Positions 22,206-35,200 of a stretch of DNA of 64,000 nucleotides are shown piece after piece. The stretch is taken from NCBI GenBank assembly GCA_905221605.1, contig CAJNDS010002113.1, positions 27,501 to 91,500 on the forward strand, given 5' to 3'. The position numbers and the translations under genes are program-made. This stretch comes from Symbiodinium natans (lineage: Eukaryota; Sar; Dinophyceae; Suessiales; Symbiodiniaceae). Position 1 is the first letter of the stretch. Every line of letters begins with the position of its first letter. The notes under the pieces were generated by a model. It was given only the letters and a program-made list of their open reading frames with translations, was not told where the DNA came from and made no database searches.

Positions 22206-22681
22206 CCCTTATTGCTTGGGGTCCAGCGACTTGGGCGCTGCGGAATCACCATGCTCACGTGGATGCGCTGGGCCGAGCCGAGGCGGGTCGCGTAGCGTTA
22301 AAATTACACTCTACTATATTCTACCTGGTGCACACAGCTCACTGTTTCCAGTTTCCAGCCAGCAAAACCAGTTCTGGTACTAAAATGGGCATATGTCCTG
22401 GGGTTGACGTGTGCGGCGACAGATAAATTCGCGACCTCACGGTGATCTGAGGAAGAGAGCCACCCACACTCCAGGCTCTGGAGCTCAAGATGTCTGGGTC
22501 GTCTGCATGGCTTGCCGGACCTGAAACCACAAAGACCCTAAACCCTAAACCCTAAACCCCTCTGCTCATCTCTGCGTGGCAGTTACGTGTGGCAAGAGAC
22601 AGAGCAGCCTGCTCCTCGATGTCCTCCGTGCGCCGCCTTGCGGTGCTTTCCTGGCATGCGCGACTTTCTCAGCACTTGGTT

Positions 22682-22862
22682 AGGGTTCAGGGTTTAGGGT
22701 TTAGGGTTTAGGGTTTAGGGTTTAGGGTTTGGGGTTTGGGGTTTAGGGTTTAGGGTTTAGGGTTCAGGGTTCAGGGTTTAGGGTTTAGGGTTTCGGGTTT
22801 CGGGTTTCGGGTTTCGGGTTTCGGCTTTGGGGTGTGGGGTTTCGGGTAAACCCTAAACCCTA
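22682..22862 (+). repeat. Telomere-type array ending in an opposed unit pair
   Basis: TTTAGGG, TTTGGGG, TTCAGGG and TTTCGGG blocks, then GGGTAAACCCTAAACCC, a second head-to-head junction at about 22848. Confidence 0.9.
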
Positions 22863-22905
22863 AGCTCCATTTCCTACCAGGCGCCCCAGGACCCTAGACC
22901 CTAAA

Positions 22906-25713
22906 CAAACAGACTCCAAGCAGGCCGACTCCGCTATCTCGATCTTTGCACGGTGGGCCTGAGCCAAAGCAATGGAATAGCGAACGATGGCTAGCGGAGT
23001 GCTGCCAGACATGCCATCGTGGTACACATGTTCGGGAGTTGATGCAAGGTGTCCTAAATGCCCCAACAAGCCCTAACCCCAAACCCTAAACCCTAAACCC
23101 TACACATCCGCGCCTTCTCCAGCAAAGCTCGTTGGGATTCCCTGACCGCCACCGTGTGCAATTCATGCCGCTGACGGGACACTCTTGGTATTTGTACTCG
23201 TTTAGCTGCACTATCTGATGACCAGCATTGCTATTCACAAGTCTGACTGCTTCTACAGTGCTATACTCGCCGGACGAGAGGCGTCTAGAACAAGCCCGAA
23301 CCGCTTGGAGGAGCCGCAATGCGATGACGCAAGGGATTTCGGACCTTTTCTGACCCCCTCGACCTAGACGTTCTTGGGACCTCCCACCCCCCCCCCCCCC
23401 CCCCCCCCGCCCCGCCACTCCGGTACTCCCCTGTCTAAACCTCCACAAGCTCCCCACATCGGACCAAACTCCGAGGCGGCGCGCGCAGGCGCTCACAACT
23501 ATGACGACGATTCTTGCGACCACCATGTTCATCATTTTTGTGATGATTATTGAGCTGTCTCAAGAGAACAGCAGGATTGACGTTTACCTCCACATCTCTT
23601 CTGCAGCATGGAGGGCTTCTTGGTGAACTTTCGCCTGGCGATTCTCAAGCTACCCTAGACCCTAAACCCTAAACCCTCAATCCTCAACCCTAAACCCTAA
23701 ACACTGCTCAACCCTCATGCCTAGACCCTATAAACCCTAAACCGCAAGCGTGCGGTGTCTGACCTTCTGCTGCTCCATGTGGACACTGATGGCTGTGGCA
23801 GCTGCATGTCCAAGTCGTGCCTTCCTCAGAGTGTTCTCGATCTGCTTTGGGGTTTGAAGGTTCAGGTTTAGGGTTTTCAGGGTGCTAGGGTTTGAAGGTT
23901 TAGGGCTTTAGGACTTTAGGGTTTTCAGGGTTTAGGGTTTTAGGGTTTAGGGGTTAGGGTTTAAGGGCTTAAGGGTTTTAGGGTTTTAGGGTTTTAGGGT
24001 TTTAGGGTTTTAGGATTTTAGGGTTTTAGGGTTTTAGGGCTTTAGGGCCTTAGGGTTTTAGGGTTTTAGGGTTTTAGGGGTTTGGGGCTTGGGCTGAGGG
24101 GCTGAGGAGGCGGCTCTGCATCGGCCTCGTGCCCAATCGCATGGGCCTGGCCATGCTGTTTCGGGTTCAGGGTTTCCCCCAAAAATCCTCAAGCCCTGAA
24201 CCCCAAACACCCTAAACCCTAAACCCTAAACCCCAAACCCTAAACCCTAAACCCCTAAACCTCCTCCCCCCCCTCTGCCTGAAGGTCCTCCTGGCGCTGC
24301 AGCTGCGCCTCGGCTGCAGCACAGCATGGCCCTCAACGGATCTGGCCCCCAAGAGGTTTAGGGTTTAGGGTTTAGGGTTTAGGGTTTAGGGTTTAGGGTT
24401 TAGGGTTTGGGGTTCGGGGTTCGGGGTTTGGGGTTTAGCAGGGGGTTCAGGGCTTCATGGGCTTAAAGGGTTTTGTGGGCTTAGTGGGCTTAGTGTGGTT
24501 TCATGGGCTTAATGGGCTTGACGGGTTTAATGGGCTTAATGGGCTTGATGGGCTTTAGTGAGTTTAGGGTGGGAGGCTGGGGCACCGGCATGACGTTCCT
24601 TTGCCTGTGTTGCCACCTCTTTCTCTGCCAGCTGGACATGATTCTCAGCCTGGCCAGCTTAGGGCTTTGACTTTGGGGTCTCGACTTTAGGCTTTAAATT
24701 CGCTAGCAATCAAACATCAAATTTCAGAAAGCTGCCAATTGTTGGCCTGCTTGAGGATGCTTCCCCTCTCTTCCTGGTACCTGCGCTCTGCCGTAACATC
24801 ACGCAACGCTGAAGGTCCCACGCGCTTCGCGCACTTGAGGTCGACTTGACCCAGCCGCTTCACCACGCTGGCATCAAGCTCCTGGCGGATCAAACATGCT
24901 TCAACCAATCAGTAAAGGCGGCAAAATCTGATGCCATTCTTTCGGTGGTCCTTCTTCTTCCTCTCTGCCTCGGCTAGGATGTACTGGTGGTCGCGGACCT
25001 GCAGATGTCAGAACTGCTTCTCCACCGTACGTGGCCACACGTGACTACTGCAGCCTGAGGTTCATGACTTGCCACAGCACCACTGAGTCCTGCTAGCGAA
25101 GCAGAATCCAAAACCCTAAACCCTAAACCCTCATCCCTAAACCCTAATCCCTAACTCACTGCTTCATTCAGGCCGTCCTGGCTGCAGTGTCGGCCAAGCT
25201 TGGGGCAGCCCATATCCTAACCACTCGACTACCCCGATATCAGAGCTCCAGCAATCCCAAAGGCTCCAATATCCCTTAATTAAGGAATGTATACCTTAAT
25301 GAAGGAATATATACCTTAACTAAGGAATATATCCCTTTATTCAGGAATATGTACCTTAATTAAGGAATAGAAACGTTAATTAAGGAATATATCTGTATAC
25401 CTTAAGTCAGGGATCCTACTATGATTTAAGGTATGTTCCTTCATTAAGGATATTGGAGTCTCTGGGTAAGGCTCCTAAGGCATGCAAGCCCCAGCAGCTG
25501 GATTTTCACCTGGTGGTCGAAGCGGTGGACAAGACATGCCTGCAAGTGCATGGTTTTCACGTCTCCTTGACCCTAAACCCTAAACCCTAAACCCCAAACC
25601 CTAAACCCCAAACCCTAAACCCTAAACCCTAAACCAGCAGTTCTCACTCGCCGTGTGGCCTGCCCAGCTCGAGGCGAGACTTCATGGACAGCTCATTACC
25701 TGGCCTGATTTCT
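22906..25713 (-). CDS. Long coiled-coil protein gene, about ten short exons
   Basis: Minus-strand exons: 25654-25713; about 25510-25535 (donor GTGAAA); 24944-25005 (VRDHQYILAEAERKKKDHRK); 24722-24905 (RLGQVDLKCAKRVG then RYQEERGSILKQANNWQL); 24590-24656 (AENHVQLAEKEVATQAKER); 24297-24340; 23758-23836 (ENTLRKARLGHAAATAIS; donor GTCAGA); 23590-23650 (RQAKVHQEALHAAEEMW; donor GTAAAC); 23107-23178 (ELHTVAVRESQRALLEKAR); and 22906-23062 (MSGSTPLAIVRYSIALAQ). Composition suggests a rod-like scaffold or flagellar protein. Telomere-type tracts occupy most introns. Confidence 0.5.
23850..24090 (+). repeat. Octamer variant array TTTTAGGG
   Basis: From about 23930 the unit is homogeneously GGGTTTTA (8 bp) and not 7 bp. 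Homogenisation of a longer variant shows local amplification, not telomerase copying of one template. Confidence 0.9.
24353..24560 (+). repeat. Telomere-type array and derived GGGCTTAAT tract
   Basis: TTTAGGG units to about 24440, then GGGCTTAATGGGCTTGAC-type units that look derived from the heptamer. Confidence 0.8.
25264..25459. mobile_element. AT-rich hairpin element with internal TTAATTAAGG repeats
   Basis: Ends CTCCAATATCCCTTAAT and ATTAAGGATATTGGAG are inverted repeats. Between them are six spaced copies of CCTTAATTAAGGAATAT-like units. Confidence 0.75.
25569..25637 (-). repeat. Telomere-type array (CCCTAAA/CCCCAAA)
   Basis: Alternating CCCTAAA and CCCCAAA units between coiled-coil exons. 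Confidence 0.9.
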
Positions 25714-25872
25714 CTCTAACCCTACACCCTAAACCCCAAACCCTAAACCCTAAACCCTGACTCTGCGAGGAAAGGCTGAAAGTCAAGTCTACATCCCGCA
25801 CCCGAAACCATCCGAGCTTTGGAAACTTTAAGAGCAACAACCGTTCAGATGTGGATCCTGGTTATTTATGCT

Positions 25873-25950
25873 TGAGCCGAGAAAACATTGACCAGCGCAG
25901 TCCACAGTGGCTGCCACAAATCGCGGAGCTCGCGTGCAACACAGGCTATA
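25873..25950 (-). CDS. Candidate terminal exon, unidentified
   Basis: After GCTATAG the minus strand reads ARELRDLWQPLWTALVNVF then SAQA and a stop. No family recognised. Confidence 0.3.
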
Positions 25951-26241
25951 GCTCATTTGATCCAAACAACCGCCACACCTTTTTTGGAGCGTGCTCCCCA
26001 GCCACATCATGAACAGATGCGGGTAGTTCTCTCAAATAGGATCCCTTCTTAGGCCCTTCTTGATAGATATCCTACTGTAGAGGAAGGCAAGCAGGGAACC
26101 CTAAACCTGAACCCCTAAACCCCAAACCCCAAACCCGAATGTAGAGGCTGGGTGGCCACAAAGGGGCCCAGATTTCGAGAACTACCCCTGCCGCGATCTT
26201 CGGGGCTGCACTGCACGGCTTCTTGAGCCGTCAGGGCATCG

Positions 26242-26489
26242 TCATGTCCTCGTCAATCGAGCCCAGGCCTGCAGCGTGGCGTGCTTTTGACCAGCGGGGC
26301 TGAATTTTGAGAACTGAACATATGGGGGTTTGCGACAATAGCGGACCCTAAAATAGACCCCCAAATATTTAGAATAAGGACCCCAATAAGGTACCGTAAA
26401 CCCCCGTATAGGTAAAGAACTGCCCCAATGGACGGCGAAGATCCGAGAAGGGCACGGACCAGCTGCTGAACACCCACACCAGCAGGTCC
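26242..26489 (-). CDS. Two-exon 3' end of an unidentified gene around a family B element
   Basis: Exon 26420-26489 encodes DLLVWVFSSWSVPFSDLRRP. Exon about 26242-26313 encodes FSKFSPAGQKHATLQAWARL and a stop. The direct repeat CAGTTCT lies at both ends of the intervening sequence, which is otherwise the family B element (26320-26419). Removing one repeat copy plus the element restores a single frame. Confidence 0.4.
26314..26419. mobile_element. Family B element flanked by CAGTTCT direct repeats
   Basis: TATGGGGGTTTGCGACAATA on the left and GGTACCGTAAACCCCCGTATA on the right. The 7-bp direct repeat outside both ends is a candidate target duplication. Confidence 0.75.
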
Positions 26490-26662
26490 ACCTTAGCTCA
26501 AAGCAGGATTTAGGGTTTAGGGTTTAGGGCTTACGGTTGAGGGTGCGGAGAAGCAAAGAACAAAGCATAGCACAGCCAACGCTTCCATCCGAAATGTGAG
26601 TGGCCCACGTCGGTGGATGGCGCCGCGTCAGCCGCTGCTACCTTTAAGCACCACATTCAGTC

Positions 26663-26768
26663 GGGGATTTCCGAAATTGGGGGGGTACCATCTTGGGGTC
26701 CTTACTATAAGGGAACCGAAAATTTGGGGACTATATTAGGGGTCCGTTATTTGCGTAAGCCCCCAGTT
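26663..26768. mobile_element. Family B element upstream of a plus-strand exon
   Basis: GGGGATTTCCGAAATTGGGG at the left; TTTGCGTAAGCCCCCAG at the right. The right end reads as polypyrimidine plus CAG on the plus strand. Confidence 0.8.
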
Positions 26769-26837
26769 GCTCGATCCGGTTGCTGAAAGTGCTAGCAGCA
26801 TTGCTCCAAGCTGCTGCCTTTTTTAAGATGCCCTCTG

Positions 26838-27130
26838 GCAGAGACGATGCGGTTTGACAGCCATAAGCTTGAGGAGGAGTCTATTGACGAAATAGACACA
26901 GGCGCGCTCGAACGCCTCCTTCGCGCACGAGAGTGGCATGGGGCCGTGACCTCTGCACAGCTTTCGGTGCATCTTTCAGAGGCGCCACGGGTCCCCCTTC
27001 TTCACTCCCGGAAAAATCTCCAAAACTTCGAAGGGATCGAAGATCTACGCGGCTTTTGCGTAGTCGGGACCTTGGCAACGAGCAAGGTCACGAAGGCAAG
27101 CCTACTTCCAGGGGCGCGCAACGAGGTATG
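26838..27130 (+). CDS. Candidate plus-strand exon, unidentified
   Basis: After CTCTGGCAG the plus strand reads FDSHKLEEESIDEIDTGAL then ERLLRAREWHGAVTSAQ, acidic and helical, staying open to 27130. The opposite strand is also open over part of this, so the strand is uncertain. Confidence 0.3.
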
Positions 27131-27355
27131 ATTATTCTTGGGCAGGAAGCCGCTAAAGGCTCCGGAAGGCACGTTGGAAGTTAGGGTTTAGGGTTTAGGG
27201 TTGAGGGTTTAGGGAACATGGCCTGATTCACCAATGTAGCAGAGTGCACGTGAAGACAATGCGAACCACGCAGACGCAATGTCCGGAATTTAACTGACCC
27301 TGCTGCATACCAACTGAACAGCGACCACATGTTCTTGACAAATTCAGATTCTCAC

Positions 27356-30300
27356 CCAGTATCGACTTCGCAGCATCACAGAATATGCTGTTGGACATGC
27401 AGACCCCTTCGAAGATGCCGGCCGATGTGCAAAAGACACGTCTTCTGAGGCCGCAGCTCTTGAACCAGGACACGGCATGTAGGCGCGTGCCCTCAAATGG
27501 ACACCGGCCATGCATGACCAGGTAGTTGTCCAACAGCACCATGTCGCCCGGCCTTACTGGCACATCAACCCTAAACAGTTACTTGGAGCTTCGTGGTACT
27601 TATTCACCCATTCTCACTGTACTTATAACGGTACTTATCCGCCGACCCCGCCTTTGGGGTCGAGCGCCCGGGAAGCCCCTTACACCGGAGGTAGGCCTGA
27701 CGACCCCCCCCCCCCACCCTCCCCTTCCCCCCCGACCAGGGACCCCCCCTCCCGGCCCCCAAAAGCTCAAAAACACTTTTTTTGTCGTTTTCAGAACCCA
27801 CAAAAACGCTCCGTGCGTGCTTGCCCTGCCTACCCCCTACTCCTCACTCCCCCCTGCCCCCCTGACCCCCTCCCCTTCCGCCCCCCGACCAGGGACCCCC
27901 CTCCCGGCCCCCAACTCAAAAACTTTTTTTGTCTCCTTCAAAACTAGTCCTGACGAACCCCCCTACCCTCCCCTTCCCCCCCCTTCCCGGCCCAAAAGCT
28001 CCTTCCGTCCCCCGACCAGGGGCCCCCCCCCCCCCCCCCCCCGACCTGACCGACCCCCCCCCTCCGGCCCCAAAAAACTCAAAAACACTTTTTTTGTCAG
28101 GTTCAGAACCGACGATTTGACACCCCCAACCCACAAAAACGCTCCGTGCGTGCTTGCCCTGCCCAGCCCGAAGTCCATCACCCAAACCGAAGCCCTTGAC
28201 CCCCAACCCCCCCCTTTCCCCTGATTTTTCGACCTGACGACCCCACCCACCCCCCGTGCGTGCTTCCTCCCGGCCCAAAAACTCAAAAACACTTTTTTTG
28301 TCGGTTTCGATTTGTCACCGCCAACCCACAAAAATGCTCCGTGCGTGCTTGCCCTGCCCCTACCCCCTACTCCTCCCAAGCCCGAAGTCCATCACCCAAC
28401 CCCCCTCTCCCCCCCTTTCTGCCCCCACCCCCGCTCCCCCCCCCCTGACGACCCCACCCCCACCCCCTCCCCTTCCACACTCCCCTGACCAGGGATTTTG
28501 CTGACCCCTCACCCACCGACCTGCCCCCACCCCTTTCATCGCGTATTAGCAGGTTACATAGATGGGAGGTAAATCCTGACGATCCACCCCCCCCTTACCC
28601 TGCCCCTACCGCCTACTCCCCCCAAGCCCGAACCACCCTCCGCACCCCCCGACCTGACGACCCCCCCAACCCCTCCCCTTCCTGACCCCCCCCCTGACGA
28701 CCCCACTTCCGCACCCCCTGACCAGGATTTTGCTGACCCCTCGTTTCCCTAGCAAGAACCTTTCTACATGCGAGTTAGATCTTGACGATCCACCCGACGA
28801 CCCCACTTCCCCCCCGACCAACCCACCCGACCTGTCAACCCCCACCCCCACCCCCTCCCCTTCCGCCCCCCGACCAGGGACCCCCCCCTCCCTCCCACCA
28901 AAAAACTCAAAAACACTTTTTTTGTCTGTTCTGAGACGATTTGACACCCCCAACGGGGAGGGGGGGGGTCCCTGGTCGGGAGGGGAGGGTGGGGGGGGGT
29001 TGTCACCTCGCGTGTAAGGACGCACAGAGCGTTTTTGTGGGTTGGCGGTCACAAATTGACGGTTCTGAACCCGGCAAAAAAAGTGTTTTTGAGTTGGGGG
29101 TCGGGAGGGGGGTCCCTGGTCGGGGGGCGGAAGGGGAGGGGGTGAGGGTGGGCGTCAGGCCCTGCACTCCCTGCCCCCTCTGACGACCCCACCCCCACCC
29201 CCTCCCCTTCTGCCCCCGACCAGACGACCCCTCCCGACCCCCAAAAACTCAAAAACACTTTTTTTGTCAATGCCGACGATTTGTAACCGCCAAACCACAA
29301 AAATGCTCCGTGCGTGCTTGCCCTGCTCATACCCCCTACTCCTCCCAAGCCCGAAATCCATCACCCAAACCCGTCCCTTGCCCCTGACCCTTACCCCCTA
29401 CCCCCTCTCCCCCATGACCCTGCAATTCCGCCCCTCTGCCTACCCACCCCTGCCTCCCTGACCCCCCCCCCGACCTGACGACCCCTCCGCGTCCATCACC
29501 CAAACCCGAAGTCCATCCCTTGCACCTGACCCTTACTCCCTACACCCCCCTTCTCCACCCCGACCAGCAGGGGACCCGGACCCACCCGACCTGTTGACCT
29601 GCATGGTCGAGCAACAGGGGCTGGTAATGGCCCCATGCCTAAAGGAACCCGACCCAGCGAAGGACGTAGAACAGATTCAGGGGGCATGACGGAAGGGGGA
29701 CGCCAAACAAGATTAGATTGTGTCTGCTGGCGCGTCCTCCCTTACAATAGAAGCAATGTCGGAAGCATCGGAAACATCTGAGATACGAAATGGAATGTGA
29801 AAACAACCTTAGTAAACGCATGGGCCGACCCCACACGCGCGCCGACCCCCCGGCTCCACGGGGGTCGGCGGCAGCGGCGTTAGCCCTTAAATCGGGCAGC
29901 GCGAGGTCCCCAAGGACCGAGCATTGGCGGACCTTTTAGCCCGGGTCGTCCCGGGAATAGCCTTGCTGGCCTCTGGCCTTCTGCGAAGCAGAATTAGGCC
30001 GAACGCCAGTGCCGCCGACCTTTCGCGGCCCGGTCGGTTTTCGTGGGTTGAGGCACGAAAAATGGGACGGGCGCGGATGCCCATGATGCCCCCCAAGGGG
30101 CGCGCATCATGAGCATCAGCGGGTTCAGCCCGGGACCCCCAGGCGCGCATCAGGGGACCCCGGGGGCGCATCAGGAGCATGATGCCCCCCAAAGGGCGGG
30201 CATAGGACCCTAAACCGTAAACCCTTGACGGATCTGCTCGCCCCGCGCTTCTGCCTGCGCTGCCCGCCCATGGGCGCAGCCCCTTAAAATAACCATCATC

Positions 30301-30726
30301 GGGCACTTGAGGGGCTTACAAGTGGGTGATAGGTACAGCTATAGTTGGTTAACAAGGCCCATGAACCTCCAAGTAAGGAGAGCAGAGTCCCAAAGAGTCT
30401 GAGGACCGGGCTCCATCTTTACTGGGACCGCGCAATCTAGGGTCACTTGGTCCAGGTGCTTCAGCCATTCGACCTGTGGCGAACAGAAGGAAGAGGTCCT
30501 GCTGCATGGGGTGGGGAGGGTTCTTCTTAGTTATGATCCTTTTGGGGTTCCCTTCTGAAAAAGAGCGGAGTCTTATGTATGTAGGGCACCCTTAACAGGC
30601 ACCATAATTGTCGAGAGTCTACCCACGTGCAAGCCCGATGTGCTTGGTGGGCCTCCACCTTATCGCCACTTTTGCCGTAGAAGACGTCGGTTTTGTTAAT
30701 CCTGGACCTTGGGGGGAGGGGGGGTA

Positions 30727-30760
<34 letters not shown>

Positions 30761-32221
30761 AAAATCTTGGTGCCCTTCTGGGGTTCTTGTGGCAACAGGG
30801 GGGCTGACATGTAGGACTCCGGGACACCAAAGGTACCCATAACTTGCAGAACTACTCATGCAGCAGCGCTCAGAGTCTCTAAGTCCAACAGCCAAGACCA
30901 ACCTGAGACTGCCGGGAGGTCTCACGACCCACGTCAAAGCGGCAACGTTCATACTTGCCGTTGGCTAGTCGCACGTGAAGGATCAGCAAGAATCATGAGA
31001 GTCATACCTAGCGGTCCACTCCTTGCTATTCCCGCTGCCCACTGTAAAGTGGATCAAGACATGGTGTGACTAAGAGCAGTCTGAGGGGCGCCCCGGTAGT
31101 CTCCTTCGGAGCCAGCACTTCAGTCTCATTTTGGGGGGGGGTCCTTCTTGGGGCCGCCATTATAGGGGAATTTTGAATTTGGGGGTCTGTATTGGGTGTC
31201 CCTATACCCCGTTTCGCCGTCATGTCGCGGAGCGCCTGCGCTTCTCCGAAGACCTTCTCGCGCTCAGACCGAAGATATTCCTCAGCTGTCTCCTCTCACT
31301 TAGGGATTCGATTTCAAAATTCCCCACACACCAAACACAAAGTGAAAGGTGGCACATTGCCGAACGATCCTGCTCAGCTAGGTGGCTGCATGGGAGTGCA
31401 TGGACCCCCACCAGCAGGGCTCTCCAGTTGCATGATGGCGGATGACGGGATACTGTGGCATCGCCCGCACCTGCATGTTCCGAGCATCATACACTTGCAA
31501 AAGCGCACAGGCGCGCCCATCGCTCTCACACCTGCAGGATCTTGCTGCCATCGTAGTCCGACTTCTCCCATCGGAGCTCTGTCTTGAAATCAACCTGAAC
31601 CAGGCGAAAGCCGAGCCAGGTTTTTTACATGAAGACAGCACTCGTCTGCACCGGGCGTGAAGTCTGGCTTGCTGCAAAGACATCAACCAATTTCGGTCAA
31701 GGCAGCCTTCATCTTCAAGGCCTGTCACCAGCGCAGCTGCTTTGGGGTCTAGGGTTCAGGGTTTCAGGGTTTAGGGCTTAGGGTTTAGGGATTAAGGTTT
31801 AGGGTTTCAAGTTTTGGGAAATGCCCACATCAAGCTGTGTTGGACCTGTGTCAGGGCTCCGTAGGCCAACGGCTCAACCGCCGGTTGCACAAACTCGGGG
31901 AGACTCCTCAGCTGCTTTTCATCTTACAGCAAACTATACAATCTTCTATGGACGACATCTTTGGTACTAAATACTATACACTATATACTACATAGTACAT
32001 ACAACTACACAGTTTCTAGTATGCGCTGTATACTACACGCTATAGACTTAACTTTGTAATTATACTAGATAAGTACGAAAATGATTTCTTCTACTATGGA
32101 TATATGATCATGACTATGACGATGACTATTCCCGTCACCAATACCACTATGTTTACGATTACGATTCGATGGCTTTACGATTCCCGTTGCCAATACCACG
32201 ATGAGTCCAGTTCTTGCTTCT

Positions 32222-32265
<44 letters not shown>

Positions 32266-35200
32266 TAGGACTACTACGACCACTATATTATGCGACTACC
32301 GCGCACGACTACCATGACCAAGACTACCGCGACTACCACTACTACCTACCACTACCGCCACTACTATGACTATTACCACTACCATTACCATTGCCATTGC
32401 CATTTCCATCACCAATACCACTATGGCTACGACTACGATTTCGATACCGATTACGATTACAGCTACCATTGCCCTGACGATGACGATTAATATTGCTAGT
32501 ACCATTACAAGTACCAGAATTACTATTCCGACTGCTACCCCACAACCACCACCACCACCACCACCACCACCACCACCACCACCACCGTTACAACTACTAT
32601 GACTATTCACGGATCTCCATGGATGTCCACAACAGCAGTTAGTGCAGCTCGATGTCTCGATGAAACCCATGGGAAACTCTGCGGTTGAGTAAACCACATC
32701 CTCATGTCACCCATCGGGTTTGAGGTGTTTGGAGGTTTAGGGTTTAGGGTTTAGGGTTTAGGGTTTAGGGTTTAGGGTTTAGGGTTTAGGGTTTAGGGTT
32801 TAGGGTTTAGGGTTTAGGGTTTAGGGTTTAGGGTTTAGGGTTTAGGGTTTAGGGTTCAGGGTTCAGGGTTCAGGGTTCGGCTCCGTGAGGCGCTGCTTTC
32901 ACTCCTTGTGGGCCTACATCAGCCTACGCAGAGACTTCGGACCAGGGCACCGAATCGTAGACCTTCTTGAGCCATCCCTGCCCGGAAAACAAGAAAGATT
33001 GCACACAAGGGTCTGCTTGAAGCTGTCGGGCAACCGGCGTGCCTCATCGAGCTCCTTGAACATCCTGATCGGGATTCCGGCCATGCGCTCGATCGTTGCA
33101 AGATACCCCTGCAAATGGGCCAACATCTGTAGACGAGACACTTGCGGCCATCTGCAATCAGGAACTCACCGCCTTTCTCAGCCGCCTCGGGGCATCTGGG
33201 GGCATCTGGGAACTGAAGGGCGTCCTGGACTTGGCCCGGAAGGCAGTTGCGACAAGTGAGGTCCGAGACTTATAGTACAGAGTATATACGTAACAAAAAA
33301 TAATATCATGTAATACTCCAGGTATGCAACTCATGCCCATACTAAGAGCTTCCTCCAAGTGCGCAGAGCTTGGATGAACGATGCATGCACATGTCATCCG
33401 CATGTCATCCCAACAGAGCAACTTAAGAAGCAAGGACGATTTTCTTTGGAGGGCTTTCCCCTTGCTTTTTGCCAGCAAAACATCCGGCTCGCTTCACATC
33501 CGCATCTTTATCACCCCTGCAGCCCGACACGGACTTCATGCGACCCTAAACCCCAAATTGGCTTCGCCTTGAAGCAAACGAAAAGAGCCGCCCCGGGCGC
33601 TCGGTCTCCAACCATCCTCGGGAGCATCAAGTAACATGACATCATATTCTACATGATACATAATAATACATGTAACATGTACAAGTAACACAGTACAATA
33701 CAGCACTTGTGCGTTAAAAATCTAAAAAACTGTCGGCGGCTTTCGGTGACACATCCCAGAGGCTCATTGTGCATCCCGATGTAGAACTTGCTCCGGGATC
33801 TCAGCAGCGCGTGTGAGAAGCAACGGAACATCTGTGGAGCATCTGGGGGCGGCAGCCCTAAACTTAAACCATAAGTCAGGCTATAAGCAATTCTATATAT
33901 AGTTCCCCTACTTATAACCCCACTTTTGAACACCCATCAACCTGAGGGTTTAGGGTTTAAGGTTTAGGGTTTAGGGTTTAGGGTTTAGGGTTTAGGGTTT
34001 AGGGTTTAGGGTTTAGGGAAGTATGGGCACCTCTTGGGCCAAAGCTGAGGCTTCGGCGGCTTGTTCACCGCCTCGTAGACGCCCGCCTTCTTGTCGACCG
34101 CATCCCGGGCCGCAACAGAGTGCAGGGGGTCCTGGGCTCGAAGGGTTTGGGGTTTGGGGTTTGGGGTTTGGGGTTTGGGGTGTTGGGGGGTTGGGGTTTG
34201 GGGTTTGGGGTTTGGGGTTTGGGGTTTGGGGTTTGGGGTTTGGGGCTTAGGGTTTAGGGGGTTTAGGATCTAGGGCCTAGAGAGGGAAGGGGATTAGGGG
34301 TGTAGGGTTCTGAGGTTTGGGGCGCTTTTGGGGCCTAGAGATGAGGGGGTTCGGGTCTAGGTTCTACGGCTTCGGGTGTTTGGGGCACTTAAGGTTGGAG
34401 GTTTCTCATCCGCTTCCGCCTCTCCCCATGCGCGCCTCACAGGGTTCGAGCTCGAGGGCCTGACCCACCTGCGGCTGAGGCATTAAACCGTTGGAGAAAA
34501 CAGGAATGGACAATGTAGAATATGTACTATAACACAATAGAATTTGTTAAAGAATGGACAATGTAGAATATGTACTATAACACAATAGAACTTGTTAAAG
34601 AATGGACAATGTAGAATATGTACTATAACACAATAGGATATGTACTATAACACAATAGAATATGTACTATAACACAATAGGATATGTACTATAACACAAT
34701 AGAATATGTACTATAACACAATAGACTATAACAATAGAATATATACTATAACACAATAGAATATATACTATAACACAATAGCATATATACAATAACACAA
34801 TAGAAGAATTGTTTATGATGTGCAAGAGGGAGCTGCACTGAACGCAACTTGTGGTGAGGTGTCTACGCGCCGCTCCGCCCCGGTGAGCGATACAACAAAG
34901 GGGTGAGGGCTTTCGCGTTTAGGGTTTAGGGTTTAGGGTTTAGGGTTTAGGGTTTAGGGTTTAGGGTTTAGGGTTTAGCGTCTAGAGTTTAGGGTTTAGG
35001 GGGTTTGGGGCTTTCTTCATCTGTTGTCTTTAGGACCTTAAGGAGTTACATCGCAAGAGAAACGCTTCAGCCGGCCCCATGCATGTGTGAAGAAAGAAAC
35101 CTTACGCCGTCTCGGCCGGGTAAGCAGTGAAGTGCCTGCTTGGTTCAAGGCATAGTAGGGGTGTCATGACGCCTTGCTGCTTCAGGAACATCTTGAACAC

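Noticed and set aside
26881..27078. Minus-strand 65-aa ORF (Arg-rich)
   Set aside because: Overlaps the more protein-like plus-strand frame (acidic, helical) that has an acceptor; treated as its shadow.
27510..29352. Pro-rich plus-strand ORF of 232 aa and Gly-rich minus-strand ORFs
   Set aside because: They follow the C-rich tandem blocks of the nested insertion and show no domain; opposite strands are equally open.
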